Assembly (NCBI GenBank): GCA_014549065.1 | Contig: JACDOX010000120.1 | Coordinates: 879,316-943,315 of the forward strand | Direction: 5' to 3' | DNA length: 64,000 nt | Origin: Cardinalis cardinalis | Lineage: Eukaryota; Chordata; Aves; Passeriformes; Cardinalidae | Part shown: one piece after another, positions 34,617 through 49,600 of the stretch | Layout of the letters: each line of letters starts with the position of its first letter | Numbering within the stretch: position 1 is the stretch's first letter | The notes under the pieces: generated by a model | What the model saw: only the letters and a program-made list of their open reading frames with translations | The model's database searches: none | Told to the model about the DNA's origin: nothing | Translations under genes and position numbers: made by a program

Positions 34617-37600
34617 GTGAGTGAGGGGCATGTGCTGTGCTGACAGACAAAACTCATCCTAGCCTTTCAAATCAGAAAAAGGAGAGGGATTCCCCTTTGC
34701 CTTCTTAAAATGCACTGTTAAAATTTGGTATCATGTGACTCAGGTGCTCTGAAGGAGCTGGGGAGCACTGTAATGTCTGTGTACATTCANTCCTAACACT
34801 GCATGTTATGTACCCTGTGCATAGTGTTCTGTAGTCTGTGCATGTGATTGCAGTCTGTTGTATGTTGGTTTGGTTGCCTGATAAGCTCCTACAGGTAAAG
34901 ATTTGCTTAGGCCATAGAAGTTTTTATGAACTAAGATCTACCTTGTTAGCTTAAATGATAGCATTGTTTTTGTGATGTAATATATACCCAAACTGAATCC
35001 CTGCTCACCCCTATTTTAGACGGATTAGTATTCAAAATACTCGCCTTCAATTATTGCAGCGCTGGCTTGACTCTTGTGCCGTGCTGGTGAAAAACAAAAA
35101 TCCTAAACTTCTTGAAAACTGAGTTGCAGCTGAAACAAGCAAAATCAAATAGGAGTGACATCCATATTGTTACATTTTGGCTTGGGATGTAGCTTCTTAA
35201 AGTCTTGATACAAAGTTGTTGCTGACTAGGCAGATGGGGGAGGTGTGTGTTTTATGGATTGATTTATTCTCTCTTCCTAAATATTATTGATGTTGAATAT
35301 GCTTGATTTAATTGATCCAGAGAGAGATGTTACAGTCAACTCTTGATTATCCAAAACAATATAAGGGTCGGGCAAAGAGAATAAACTGAAAGTATTACAA
35401 AACACACGTGTTCGGCTGTCAGAGCCAGCCTTGGAGGTGTTAAGGAATAGATTTAGGATAGAGATGCTCTTGGTTGTGGAGCTTGAAGCATTCTGAGCAT
35501 GTGCTGGCTCAAGGCAGTAAGTCAGCCTGGCCCAGCTCAGCACTACACAGAACTCAGCTCTCCTGCTTCTTCGATGAGATTCTGGTGTCACTGGACTCTC
35601 CAGTGTGACCAGTTGTTGTTTAGATTTTGAGGTGTCAGGAAAGACTGAATGTGGTTTTGCAGAACATGGCACTGTTGCTGTCAGAATGAGGGTGTTTTTC
35701 TTTTTTAGCTTTCATCGCTGAGAGAGACAAGCAGCGGACGTGGGCAATAGTCATTACCATGCTGGGAGTAGTACTTTTTGATTTTGCAGCTGATTTTATT
35801 GATGGTCCAATCAAAGCATATTTATTTGATGTCTGCTCTCATCAGGATAAAGAGAAGGGTCTGCATTACCACGCCCTCTTTACAGGTACACCGATCCCTT
35901 ATTTTCCTCCCTGCCTGTCAAAGGAGGGGAAGGTAATTGCTTGGGTTTTATCCGCACTGTGTTTCTAATCTTGAATGAACTGATCATCTGATCCTGCACT
36001 TCAGTCACAGGACTTTTGTGGCTGGGTTCTCNCTACTCTAGAGAACAGCAACTTGTGATTGCTACTACAAAAATTCTGAGGAAGGCTGCAGGCACAAATA
36101 ATTACAGCAACACAGACATTATTTAAGAGTAGTTACTTATTTTAAAATGTGAAGTAGGGTTTTTTCAGTTTGTTTTGGATTTTTTTCAAGTTTTCTCTGA
36201 GGCAAAAATTNATGGATATAGCTTGTTTCATTGCTATTGCACATAAAAATAACATTTTTCACTTGTCATGTGACATANAGCAAGAGCTGCACAAACCAAT
36301 TGATTCCCATTCTTCAGCAGTGCTCCAGTATGTGCTGCATAGAAACAGGAGTTCTGTGTAAAATTCAGAAATCCACAATTCCCACAAAATAAGACCAAGT
36401 GGTTCTGTTCAAGTTCCTGTAAATGAAGTTAACAGCTTCATTTGCTTTTGTACATTTTTTGAATGTTGCTGAGTTACAGAAGGACACAAAACTGTTGGAA
36501 CAAGTTCAAAGGAGGGCCACAAAGTTGATAAGAGGACTGGAGCACCTCTCCCATGAAGATGGGCTGAGAAAGCTGGGGCTGTTTAGCCTGGTGAAGAGAA
36601 GGTTGTCTGGAGACCTCATAGGAGCCATCCAGTATCTGAAGGGAGGCCNCAGGGAAGCTGGAGAGGGACTCTTCTTTAGGAGGATGAGAAGAANTTTAGG
36701 CTGGATGTTAGGAAGAAATTATTCCCTNTGAGGGTGGTGAGANGCTGGAATAAGTTGTCCATGGAGGTTATGGCTGACCAACCCTGTCTTCCAGGCCAGG
36801 TTGGATAAGGCCTTGAGCAGCCTGGTCTAGNTGGAGGTGTGGGTNGGTCTGGATGATCTCTAAGGTCCATCCCAACCCCTGAGCATTGATTCCATGGAAT
36901 CATCTGTACAATGTGAGCCCTGTGTTGAGGAAATGCACAGGGGAGACACATGAGGCTGTGTACCTGTGAAGTGACCAGGGAGGAACCTCCCGCCATGTCT
37001 GAGAGTAACCCCTGTGAAAGCACTAGATAAAAAGCAGACTACATGAGAAGTCATGCAATCTTTTTACCACAGATTTTTGTGGCTACTGAGCCCCCAGCAG
37101 GAGCAGAGACATGTAAACTCAGTTGCAGTTACTCTGTTCAAGGAGGGAGGTGTAGTAGCTATTGACAAAGGCTGATTTTGGACACATGAAATACCTATGT
37201 CCAGGAACAGGTTATAAGGGAAGCTTAAAGCCACATGGGAATGAAATCTGTATAATCCATTAGAAACAGATGAAATATTAAAGAGTCACTTGTTTGGGAA
37301 AAGAGAGGAGTGAGTGTCTACGTATATTCAGCACAATTCTGGTTGCAATTTTTTCTGGATGATACTAAAAAATCTCCAAGTTTGAAGCTACAGATTTGGC
37401 TGATTCAGTGTACTGGTCTGTGAAAAGGGATGTGAGACAAATAACATGAAATAAGACAGAAATGGGGCAGAGAGTGTGACTTGGTTCAGCATCGTGTGCT
37501 CTCCACAGCAAGCTCATCTCAACCCTTCCTAACTGAAAGTTCCCTGGTCTGGTGTTGAAATCCTCCCTTGACTGGAGTTCTACAGCCTCCCAAGGCAATC

Positions 37601-40600
37601 TTCTCCAGTAATTAATTCACTGGCCTTGGTGTTTGTTTTCCCTAAACTGCAACATTATTATAAATTCCCTACAGTTTACATTTATCATTCCCCATTTTAT
37701 CCTTATTAGACACAGACAGCAATCTCCCCATTTCTTGTCCAGGTTCTGTTTTAGATATTGTTTCTTTTTCCTACTTTAGTTCCTTCTTTCCTTTTATACT
37801 TAATATATACTATATATAATATTATATACTTCTGAGATTTTACTCTCCATTTTGCTTTCAGTTTAGGTTTTGAACATGAAACTTGATATCTTTGCAGTTA
37901 TGAAACCCATGGCCACTTATTCAAGTGGAAGAAAGACTGCACANGTTCAACAATCAACATTCAGCCTGCATTCCAATATCATGATGCTTCTTTTTCAAAA
38001 CAGCATGCAAAATCATCCTCTAATGTCAAACATTCTGTCTGCAAGCATACACTGAAAATAACATTGTGTAGATTTTCTTTAAAAAGTTATTAATAGTGTA
38101 ATTGTTTTTTATGAGAACAAGCAAGGATACAGTCCCCTGTGAAANGCCCAATAGTGCACAATGAAGGAGGGCCATAATCAGACCCAGGAGGGCAAAGGAG
38201 GTACAGAAAGTCCAGAACTAAATCAAAATCCCAGGTTATGGGGGAAGCAAGTGCAGGTGTTGTTAGTTTTTGTTAGATGCAGGGCTTTGCTGTAGACTGT
38301 TATCAGTTCTCCTAAGCAGAAGGGTAGAAATGCTTCTAAGTTCNTGGGAAGTGCCTATCCCATGGATCTGCCAACCATCCATCCCCCAAAGCCACCTGGT
38401 TAAGAAAGTGTCAGGATCCTACACAGGTGCCACCCCCACCAGAGCTCTGTGCTGAGTGTAACAGAGGGCATGATCCTGTGCATCTCTATGTGCACTTATG
38501 ACAAAGAGAAGAATTGTAAAAAAACCAAACTGACTGAAAACTGGATTTATTAACGTTAAGGAACAAAGTAGCATTCTCATTTTACCCTTTAGTCTACCTG
38601 TTCTGAGAAAATTAGTAAATGGGATTACACACTTATACTTTTTCCTTTCTGTTTTCTTTACCAAGTGGTGTTGTACTNGGATTTGTATAAGTAGAAAACA
38701 ATGCCTTTGGGTTTATTTCCTTTTTTAGAAAAAATTCACATGGAGGCAGTATTTCTGTTTGGACTAAGCTAGATACATTTTATAAATTCTAAACTATAGA
38801 AACTCTCAAAACAATTTTTAAAATGTTTGTTCTGTGAAAATAAAAAAAGAAAACCACATTTTTCTTTTAGGATTTAATTTCGTTTTACTTGCATTATTTA
38901 CCATTTCAAAGAAAATAGAGCTTGAAAGAGTCAAAAAAAGAGATGGAGCCTATTTTGCTGTGTGTTCAGCCAATTTCTAGAGAGCTCTGGCTGACAGATC
39001 TGAGGAGAGTTTTCAAGAGATGTTTTAGTAACTGCTCATNTATGTGTTTAGCTCAGTATTCCTATTTCTTGTGATAGATATCTGAAGAGTGATTATTCCA
39101 TCCTTTCTAGAGGGCATCACATATTGAGGGTATTATGTACTCTTTGTTTATTTTGTCAATGCCAGTAGACATTTTTTTTCCTTTTTTTTCTCCCACCATT
39201 GTAGGTTTGGGAGGAGCCCTGGGTTACCTTACAGGTGCTATGGACTGGGGTCAAACTATACTAGGATATACCTTGGCATCAGAATTCCAGGTGATTTTCT
39301 TCTTCGCAGCCTTGGTTTTCATAATCTGCCTTACCGTACATCTGTGCAGTATTCCTGAAGTCCCACTCAGATATGAAAATGAAGAGGCAAAGTTCTTGTT
39401 GGAAGAGACTGAACCCCATAGATACCACTCCATAGAGGAGGAAATAAGGAATGGTCACTTAAAATCAACATGTACTGAAATAAAGGCTGCAGCCAAGCCC
39501 GGGAAATGCGCGGCTGCGTCACGCACAGAGGTGAGTGCAGAGGTGACTTTACAGCTTCTATCTTTGCATCCTTGGAGACCCCTTAATTAGCTAATGCTGA
39601 TTGTTCGTAAGGCACAGGCACAGAAAAGAACTCTTCACTGGGATACAGAGACAGGAGAAAGTCTGCCTGCCTTTTTTTTTCTTTTTTTTTTTTTTTTAAT
39701 TAAGTATTGCCAGCAGGAGGAATGAGACCAGCTAGTTCTGATGCACTCATCCATTGGCAGGGATGGGGGAGAACCTGGCTCCATTTTCTGCTCAATGCCA
39801 GTTTCTTGATATCCTCCTCACGTGAATTTTGTAAATAGGATGTACTTTGTCCTTTAGTCTTGATATAATTAACAGAAAATTGTGGACAAAGACTACAGAC
39901 TGTTAATCTTTGATGTCGCACTCTAATTCTCACCGAAGTCCACACAGTTTTGTACATAATACATGTGAAATGTGTGACATTTGGTTATTCTGTCACTCAA
40001 CATTTTATTGAGCACTAATGTGTCTAAAATTGCTATGTCTACAGCAGTGCTACCTTGCTACCAGAATTTGAGTTTTATTTTGAGCAATATTGTAGCTGAG
40101 CCTTTGACAAAATTTTGAGGTGCGAGAAAACAGTGAGTACTTTTAAATCCTCGCTGTTATTTTGTTTCTGATGCATTTTTGTGAGAGATTTCTTCAACCT
40201 AAGGCACATAGGAAGAGATGAATCTACCAGAAAAATATCTGGAGANCCCAGTTCTAATATGGTGTTGAGAACAGATGATTGTTTTTATGGTTTGGTTGAT
40301 GACTTTTAGTGCTAGAAATCCTCATGGCTACCTCATGGTACCCTAGGTAAACAAAGTATAATGTCACTATAGGACACGAAAGAACACAAGCACACCACTG
40401 TTCTCAAGGTGAAAGGAAAAAAAGGGAAGTTTANTTTCTGACTCCAACATTTCTAGTTTTACAGAAGTGACAGCGGATTGGAGGGTGACAGTGACACCTC
40501 TCCAATGACACTGGTCAAACCAATAGTCTATCAACTCTCTCTTCCTCCATAAAGGAATGCAAAACAATGAGTTATTTACAGAAGGTGTGTCAGAAAGTTT

Positions 40601-43600
40601 ACTACAAGAATGTCAACATCAGAAGGTTTAGAAAATATTGAAAAAACAGGGTGACAGTATAACACAATAGTGGTGACACAATTGCTTCTCATTTTAATTC
40701 CATTTTGATTTCTTGGCATTATGCATATCAATCCCTGAAAGACTGATATAAAGGTTTGATAAATCAGGTAAAGTGTACTAACCATGTACAAACAGTTATA
40801 AGTAGGAAAGTAATACTCTTGTTTAATCTGTAAGTAAAAGGGATCTATTATCTTTTACTATTTGTAATTTGTTTTATAATAGCACTTGGTATTTCTAACT
40901 GGAAGAAAAATATTATTAAATTATTAAAATATTATTAAATTATTACAATATTATTAGATGCAAGATGTATTAAATGAGCACTGCTGATGATAATGCCAGG
41001 CAAACACGGAGTGGGGCAGACAGCAAGGCAACAGCTGTGGGCAGAAGCTGACAAGAGCACTGTGGTGCTGTCTGAGCTTCCCCACAGCAGGCCAGCATCA
41101 GCAGCCAGCTTCCTTCACCAGCCCTGTTCACTCTGGGCATCCTCCAAATTGTCAGAGATGCTCAGCCTCATCAACTGCTTGGACCATGTGGGCTCTAAAA
41201 AAAGAGAAGNCAAATGAAGATGAGAGAGTGATGCAGTGAAAGTGGGGGGAGCAGACCGTGGTTTAGGGTAGCCCCTGCCTTGGGAAGAAATACTTCCATG
41301 GAGTCAGTGACATGAGAAACATGCAGTTCCATGCCTGACACCGGAGGTGAAGCTGTGGTGGCGAGCCTGTGCCATTGCCCTCCTCTCTGCCTAGGCTGGG
41401 CAGCCTCTTGGAGTCCCCCAGTGCTTTGATCAGTTTCATGTTTCTTTGATGTGCTTTTCTTTGTGTGCATGAATTCTAGACACTCACTGCTTTAATGATC
41501 CGTCTCCTGTGGCCCATGTTTGCTGAGTCCATTCATTACCATAATCACTTCCTTGAAGAAATGGTTTGGCTTCCTGTTTTTCTGTCTCTTTTCTTTTAAT
41601 TGCAGGCATCATGGCTATATTTCTTCTAAATTAAGGCCTATGTTCTCACATGTTAATAGCTAGCATGATTATTAATGAGATTTGACCTGTTACAGTATGA
41701 ACAGACACCCAAAGCAATTAGCCTTGTATTCTTTTGAATGGTGCCAAATTATTCAGGGTCCACTGCCATAAAACCCAAGTCATATTGCTTCCTCTGTATT
41801 CTTTTNATCTTATGCCCTGAGTTGTAGTGATTTTGTTAAGATTTTTTGATATTCTGAGCTTTTGAAGGATAAGGCGCTTAAACAGAGCCTCAAACTTCAG
41901 CACATTATTTAAATTAGCATGCAGTTTGTGTGCTGGTATGTTTTGAATGTGTGCATTAAACATTTTTTGTTTCCCTTTCCACTTTCTGGAATATCTAAAT
42001 AGAAAGAAAACATTTCTATCTGGCTGTCAAATTACTGTTTGTAATCACTGCAGTGTCATTTGTAATTCCATGACCTTATCTTAATACTTTGATTGGAAAG
42101 GCTATTTTAAAAAAGCAGGGTGGAAGAATTACAAACTAAATAAAGCCAAGTCAAACGATAGTAATTATCCTTGAAATAACACTAATGAGTCAATCTGGAA
42201 TTCTTTTGTTTTCTTTTTATAATTGTAGAAGAATATAAAGCTCACCCTGTTTAAAAAAAGACAGTGATGCCAAATTCCAAGGGATTTGGACAATATACAG
42301 TCCAAGGTGGAAGTCAGNAACTTGAATTTTGGCATTCCTATGAGGATTAAAAACCTCACACTGAAGCAAAGTATTTTCCAACTTTATATGTGGTGATTAT
42401 TCATAGAGTAGCTTGCAGCATAGCCTAGTTCAAAGGAAAGGAGATTTGTGAAAAGGATGTACAAGATTGAAGAAAGAAAGGAAAAAATCATCTTACAGCA
42501 AATTGAAGACAAGATTCAGTCCAAAAATTTTGAGTAAATTAGCATAACTTTTGCAGTTCTCCCACATTTCATAACATACATCTTCCCTTACCATCTCTCC
42601 CAACACTGTTGTCTTCAAATATCTTGAGAGCAAATTGGAAGTTTTCCATCATTCACAGTTAAAATAGTATCTTTTTTTTTTCTCTTTAAAAGCAGTGAAC
42701 CATGCAGGAGATTTAATACAGGAAGAATTATGTGTAAAAATACCTGATATCTAGCACACCTACAGTAGTTTTAAAAAAATAGTAATACAAATGATCTGAT
42801 GAATGTGACTGGAGAAGAAATTGAGAGTTTTGGGGCACAGNGCTTAGACAAGGAGGGAGATTACATGGGGCATTAAAAGCAGTGAGAAAATTTGATTTTC
42901 CTCAAAATCAAATTTGAGATTTGTTAACCAGCACCAATTAAGTTTTGATTACAAAGTTAGTTATTTCTCCCTTGGTATGAGGTGTTCAGATGCTGGAGCT
43001 CACATTTTCTGTGTGCTACCATGGGGAACCACAGCTTCACCCTGCTTCAAGGACAGAGCATAGTGGAAAGCTGATGGTATGCTCAAAGAGGTAGAAGTTT
43101 CCCTAGAAAAAGAAGTTTCCTAGGGAATTTAGCACATAGAATGGAAAGGGAATAAAAGGTCTCAGAAATCTGCAACNGACACATTTTAATTTTCAGGAAG
43201 TATTTTGAGCACAACTTTCTTCTGCGGCAGCTTTAAATTTTCAGTGTAAATCTGATGGTTTCTATAGAGAAATAACTTTTGTTTCTTGTTGTTTCTGTTT
43301 TTGGTTCATTTGGGGTTTTTTAACTCTCTTAGTCTGCTTTGACAGAACATTTCCCTGTTATTCTACATGTAAATAATTGTCCTACTGATAATAACAGCAA
43401 AAAAATGTTACATTCCTGCTGGTATACTCCATCTCTTCTATAGTTCCTGTGTATTTTATAAACTGAACAAAACTCAGTACCCAAGCAACCCTTCCCAGCA
43501 AAAAATAAGACTTTGGAAGTTCAGCAATGAAAAGATANTACTAAGGCCTCCTTCATTTGCTGTCAGCTATTTCATTAACACTGTATTATTCTTGACTATT

Positions 43601-46600
43601 TGCTTTTAGGAAAAGAGGCAGATGACCCTTAAATCCCTCTTGAGGACACTTTTAAGCATGCCATCCCACTATCGTTGCCTGTGTGTGAGCCACCTCTTTG
43701 GATGGATGGCTTTCCTGTCCAATATGCTTTTCTTCACGGATTTCATGGGACAGGTAAAGCATAAAATACTCTCACTATTCCTTCCTTGTAGCATCTCCTC
43801 CTCCATCAAAAAGAAGTGAAATGGTGTTACTATCCTGAGGAAATGACACTGGTGTCAGAGCCATTTATATCTGGATGGCTCAACAATAGTTTTGTAAACC
43901 AGCTAATTAAGGTCAGGCCCTTGTTCCAAGCCTGTCTGGGGAAATCATTGGGGAAAACCTTTAGTATTTGTAAGGGTATTTCTGTCTAAATGTTCCAAGT
44001 GAAGCTCTCAGAGCTGGTCCAAACACATCCATTTTCTGGTTTGGTTTCAGAGCTGCTCCCAGCTGGGCAGGTTTTCTGGCTGGGCAGTGCTTGGATGCAG
44101 CTGGGCTTGTCCTGGTGTGTGTGCAGCATCCCCACAAAGCCCCTCACCTGCACTGCAGCCTCCCTGGCCTCAGGCCATGCANCCCTGTGCACACAGAGAG
44201 CTACTTGGTAGCAGAAAGTTTTATCTTCCTGNATTTGTCTGTCCTGAATCCCTTTTCTCAGCAGCTGTTTGCCTTCACAACACCCCCTGGTGCCTTTTCC
44301 GTGCCATTCCCAGGGACTGTATGTCTTTGACAGTGAATCTGTCTGAATGGCTGTGTCTGCCTCCTTCCTTCCAGAGCACTAATATGGTCCTGGCACAAAT
44401 CTCTCACTGCCACTCCCTGCTTTTCCGTGGTTTCCACAGGCATTTCCTTGCCTTTTTTGTCTTTTCAGGCAAGGCAGTAGGGAGGGTTTTTTTCCCTGCA
44501 GCATAGATGAACAACTGAAAGAAAAAAGTTCTGCTTGTCTAGAAAAGTAACTGANTAAGAGAATAACTGTGTGGAAAAATGAGTGTGTTGAGGAAAATCT
44601 GAAAGAGAAAACAAAAAAAATTGTAGATAAATTAGGGAAAGAAAGGCTAAGGCAAGAAGACTGAGAGAAGAAAGAAAGTTAATTGGAAGTGAGATACCCA
44701 AAGCATAGAAGAGCAAATGAGCAGATTTAAAAATCTGTACAATAGGTAGTGCAGGAAAAGGCAGAGGATAAGAAATGAGGTGGAGCCTGGGATGTGGCAG
44801 TCCAGGAGATGTGAGTGTGAAACCTGGAGAGTTACAAATGGGTGGTTAGGACAGCGCTCAACAGATCTCTTGGGTGCTCCCTACCAGGGATGGGGCCTGT
44901 GCCCATGAGAAGGAGGCATTTCCTGCATGGTGCCATTCCTGCCTTCTGTGACTTTTGTGGNGTCTTTCAGGTGGTGTACCATGGGAATCCCTATGCACCT
45001 CACAACTCCACACTTTACCTGACCTACAAAGCAGGGGTAGAGATGGGATGCTGGGGACTGTGCATCAATGCAATTTCTTCATCAGTCTATTCTTGTAAGT
45101 ACCCATGAATAAACTACACAGTGTTTGCTGTTTGCCATTGTTCAAAAACCATAAGGGGATGCCAAATTACCTGGAATTTGTTCTACATTAAAGTTTTAAG
45201 GAATGTTACATTCTCAGCATTGTTAGAAACTCATATCTTAGCACCAACAGTTCCTGACCACATGATGAGGGGTGACTTTGGAATTAGGATATTGTTCTGC
45301 ACATGAACTGACCCTGAACACTGAAAATCATTCTGAAAATANANGCCACTCTAAATTCTTAAGTGCTCTTTCACCTAGCAATGCCGTAGCTGTGGGCTCT
45401 CAAAGGTGTTCTCTCCCCATTTGCAATCCCTGTGCAGAAGGTCTTGCCAGAAGCTTCAATCTTGCTCTCCAAAATTATGTGTAAACATGCTAGCACAGCT
45501 CCCCAGGTAGATTTCACCATAACTCTTCCCAAGAATTCAAAATCCCATTATCTGAAATCTCAAATAGGTAGTGTTTTGGGGGTTTATATGAGCATCTAAA
45601 AGAGGCTTGAAGGAAATGTTTTCACCTTTGGAGCTTAACTGCAGGCATTTCTGTGTAGCCCTTCTGTGGATGAACTTCTATTCAGCACAAGTGTCTCTGG
45701 GTGCAGCTGCAGTGCACACTGCAGGTTGAGCTCTGGGTGNTGTGAGCAAGTATTCTTTGGCAAGTTTATACCTACAATAATTTGAGGTAACTCCCAAAAT
45801 CCTTAAGATTATCTTCTTCATTGCATTTTACAAAATACAAGGGGTTTTTTTTTTCCTTAAAAGGAACTTCCTGATAAAATGTGACCTATTTCTTTTGAAC
45901 TTATCAGCATTTTCACTTTCTTTTCACAGACTTGCAGAAAGTCCTTCTGCCATATATAGGATTAAAGGGACTTTATTTCATGGGATACCTACTTTTTGGA
46001 CTGGGTACTGGATTAATTGGCTTGTTTCCCAATGTCTATTCCACTCTGGCTCTTTGTTCACTCTTTGGAGTCATGTCCAGCACACTTTACACAGTGCCAT
46101 TCCACCTCATTGCAGAGTACCACAGGGAAGAGGAGGTGAGTGCAATGTCTCAAGAAGCATTCATTTTATATCTGTCTGTGTCTGTTCAACCTGTTTTGGG
46201 GGTAAACTGGATAGAAAGGAGCAGCTTTTAATTTTAATTTTGAACTATTAATAATGACATATAGGAATGGGAAGTTTCTGACAGAGAGANTTAATATTCC
46301 AGCTCCAAACTCTCCAAACAGGCCTTCCATGAAACAAATAATTATTTATCATCACATCTGAAACAAAGCCAATCACAGAACATGTTCAGGCATAAGCAGG
46401 GTGCTCCGCTTGTGTTGTCTTCAAGTCCTACCTTCCTTATATCCTTCCTTCCAGCCACCTTAGCAGAGGACTTCTGAGGGCCTGAGGTTAATAACAAGCC
46501 TGTAAAGGCTGTCAGAATTTTTAGTTAACTGCAAAGTGTTACAAAAGCTCTTAGCTAATAAACAAATGCCATTTAAGTAGAAACAGCATGATATAGTTCA

Positions 46601-49600
46601 GTATTAAATCATATACCACATTATCATTATCTTTCTAAATGTCTGTGGTTGGGTTTTCATCCTCCATGGCTTTAAATCTTGTTTCCAAGGAAAATCTGGA
46701 AAAACTTGCACNCCTTGTGTCATGTTACTGGGCACAGCAGGATCTTCATGTATTGTAAAGTGTTGAGTTCTTTAATGGAAAAGTCCTCTCAAGTCTCTTA
46801 AGTTAGTCAAACAGCTGGAAACAAGAAAGATTAAGGAGAGCTGGAAGAAATTAGGAAAAATTCTCAGTATGTCTTGGAACATCNGAAGAAATTAATAAAG
46901 GCAATGTTGAACCATTGGAAAACCACATAAAACATAGTTTTAAGAAGCAGAAGGCTAGATCAACATGTCCTACTGTTTTGTACAGCTTTCACCAGCATCT
47001 TCTGAATGATGAACACAAATGAACTCTTTAATTATTCTACTGAATTCTAGGAGGAGGTGTCAAAGTGATTAAATATTTCATACATTTGATTAATAATTTT
47101 TTGGTTAATTTCTTTGCTCCCAACAGGGAATGATCATGATGTGTTATAAACACAAACCAGAAGACTGGGAATGAGCCCAGGTTAGGGTGAAATCTGAATT
47201 CTTACCTCAGGTCAGCCAACTCAGAGAGGAGGAGTAAATGCAGAATTTTTATCTGTTTCAAGACAGAAGTGAAATAAAACAAGCTAAAGTGTGCAGGAAC
47301 TTTACAGTTAATAGGCCAATATATTCATGTGTTACTTAAAAGACAACCAGTTGTTTCTTGTTTGATTTATGGTATCTGCTATGATAGATGTTAAATGATA
47401 TATAATTCTATGTTAGATTTTATATTAATGGGTTGAGGTTTAGCTCAAATCTTCTATAATGTACAAGACAGGAAAAAAAAGAATGAACGTCAAGCGCAAG
47501 AGTGCATTCATTTACAGATTCAGGTATTTGATTTGTGGTCAGAATTACTGCCACATAGGAAGACTGGGAACAGCCCAGCAAAATAAATACAATTTATTTT
47601 TCAAAGTGTCTAAAATTGTGGCTTTATCATTTCAGAACAAGGAGCAGACGTCTTCCCCCAGTATGCATTCTACCAAAATCATGTGCTGTGTTTTATAATG
47701 CTGCCATTTCAGCTCCTGTTCTGTGCTGCTGTTCCCTAGGATCCAAATTCAATTTTTTTTCTACTGGATTAGGAAGAGACTCTTTGTCTCCAGTACTTGT
47801 GAGCTTTGTGTAGCTCAAAGGCAAGGTAATAGGGTTTGCAAAAGCAAAAAGCATGTTAATGGCTAAGAGAATTTGGATACCAGAACACTGCAGTGCCTGC
47901 CGCTGGCCTGCAGTGTGGGAACTTTTTTTTGTTGCAATACAACCTCCCCCATTTTACAGCCTATGCAGGAAGAAAATAAATATGTCAATTATAACATAAT
48001 TTCCCAGTTAAACAGAGTAATTCCTTTCTGGAGGCAGGGACCCGCAGAGATCATGTAGATCCTTTTCAAGGAGGGCAACCTAAAGCCCCAGTTCTGGCTT
48101 GAGTGGTTCCCTCTAGTTAACCTGTTCCAGTGACCCACCAGNCTCACAGGGTGCTAATATGCAAGACACTTGTACATAATAAATGAAGGCTTTTGTTCTG
48201 CTATGTATATCATAGCAGATACACAGATTAGTAATTAAAAGTGGTCCTCAGCAGTGTAGAAGAATACTAGTTTAGATGTTTGCTTTCAGGTTTGTTTCAT
48301 CCTTGGCAATAAAAGTGTTACATTTGCATTTCAGTACTGATTTTCTCTATGCGCTTTGAGCCACAACTTCAGGTTCCTGCCTGTATGTGCGTGGGGCACA
48401 TCAGCACTGCTGTAAAGCCTTTGGATGTGGTTTCTCACAACATCTTTCCCTGTAAAGTGAAAAGATGGATTTGATGAGTGGACTCTTAGATGGATAAGAA
48501 AGTGGTTGGCCACATCCAGAGGGTTGTGGCCGATGACTCAGAATCCAAATGGACATCAGAGACAAGTGGTGCTCTCAAGGGTCTGCACTGGGACCAGTGT
48601 GATTCAGTATCTTCTTTAATGACATGGATGAAAAGATTGCACACCTGAAGTGGCCCAGGGGAATCTCACAAGGTTTAACAAGGCAAAGTGCTGGTGCTGC
48701 ACCTGGGCTGCTACCNGCACAGGCTGGGCATGAACAGCCCCAGAGCAGCCCTGCCCAGAAGGGCTTGGGGGTGCTGTGGGTGAGAGGCTGCACATGGCCC
48801 AGCCATGGCACTCCCAGCCCAGAGAGCCAAACGTGTCCTGGGCTGCATCCAGAGCCCCNTGGGCAGCAGGGCAGGGAGGGGATTCTGCCCCTCTGCTCTG
48901 CTCTGCTGAGACCCACCTGGAGCACTGCATCCAGCCCTGGGCTCCCAGCACAGGAGGGACAGGGACCTGCTGGAGCCAGCCCAGAGCAGAGACACAAAAA
49001 TGGTCACAGGGCTGCAGCACCTCTCCTGTGAGGAACAGCTGAGTGAAATGAGATTGTTCAGCCTGGAGAAGAGAAGGCTTCAGATTGGCACAATTGTGGA
49101 TTTCCAGTATTTGAAGGGAGCTTGCAAGATGGAGAGGGACTTTTCACAAGGACACATAGTGATAGCACAATCAGGAATGGCTTCAAACTTGGAGAGCGTA
49201 AATTTAGGTTAGATATCAGGAAAAAATTATTTACTGTGCAGGTGGTGAGGCACTGGATCAGTTTGTCCAGAGAAGTTTTGGATGCTCAATCCCTGGAGGT
49301 GTTTANAGCCAGGTTGGATGTACCTTTGAGCACCCTGGAAAGTGTCCCTGCTCACAACAAGAGCATTGAAACAAGATGATTTTTCAAGTTCCTTCCAATA
49401 CAAACCATTCTGTGATTCTGTGATGATTCTTTGATAATATGATAGTATGGCTCCTTCAGCCACGAGTCAGAGCCAAATTATTCATGATAGAATGACCTGT
49501 ACTGTTTAATGTCAGTTTGAAAGAGCTCAAGTTGACCTGAACTTCAAAATAATGTATAGGTTTTTTTGGTCAATTTTCAATTACTTCCNTAAGAGAAGGG

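Larger units (their letters stand above)
39531..43609 (+). other. SLC45A2: SLC45A2 intron 3
   Basis: GT/AG intron of 4.1 kb. Holds a T-rich tract (39672-39697), an 18-base AT tandem repeat (40909-40955) and a perfect 12-base inverted repeat (42888-42915). A GC-richer block at 41000-41460 is unassigned. Confidence 0.8.

Noticed and set aside
39531..39590. Alternative SLC45A2 C-terminus by reading through the exon 3 donor
   Set aside because: The frame continues 19 codons to a stop, but the GTGAGT donor is strong and exon 4 joins in frame with conserved protein; no evidence for retention.
44087..44506. 139-codon frame in SLC45A2 intron 4
   Set aside because: Overlapping frames stay open on both strands in a GC-rich patch; no protein similarity, and SLC45A2 splices across it.
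48575..49031. Frames of 98-140 codons on both strands near 48.6-49.0 kb
   Set aside because: They lie in the non-coding GC-rich part of a CR1 fragment and are broken repeat sequence.
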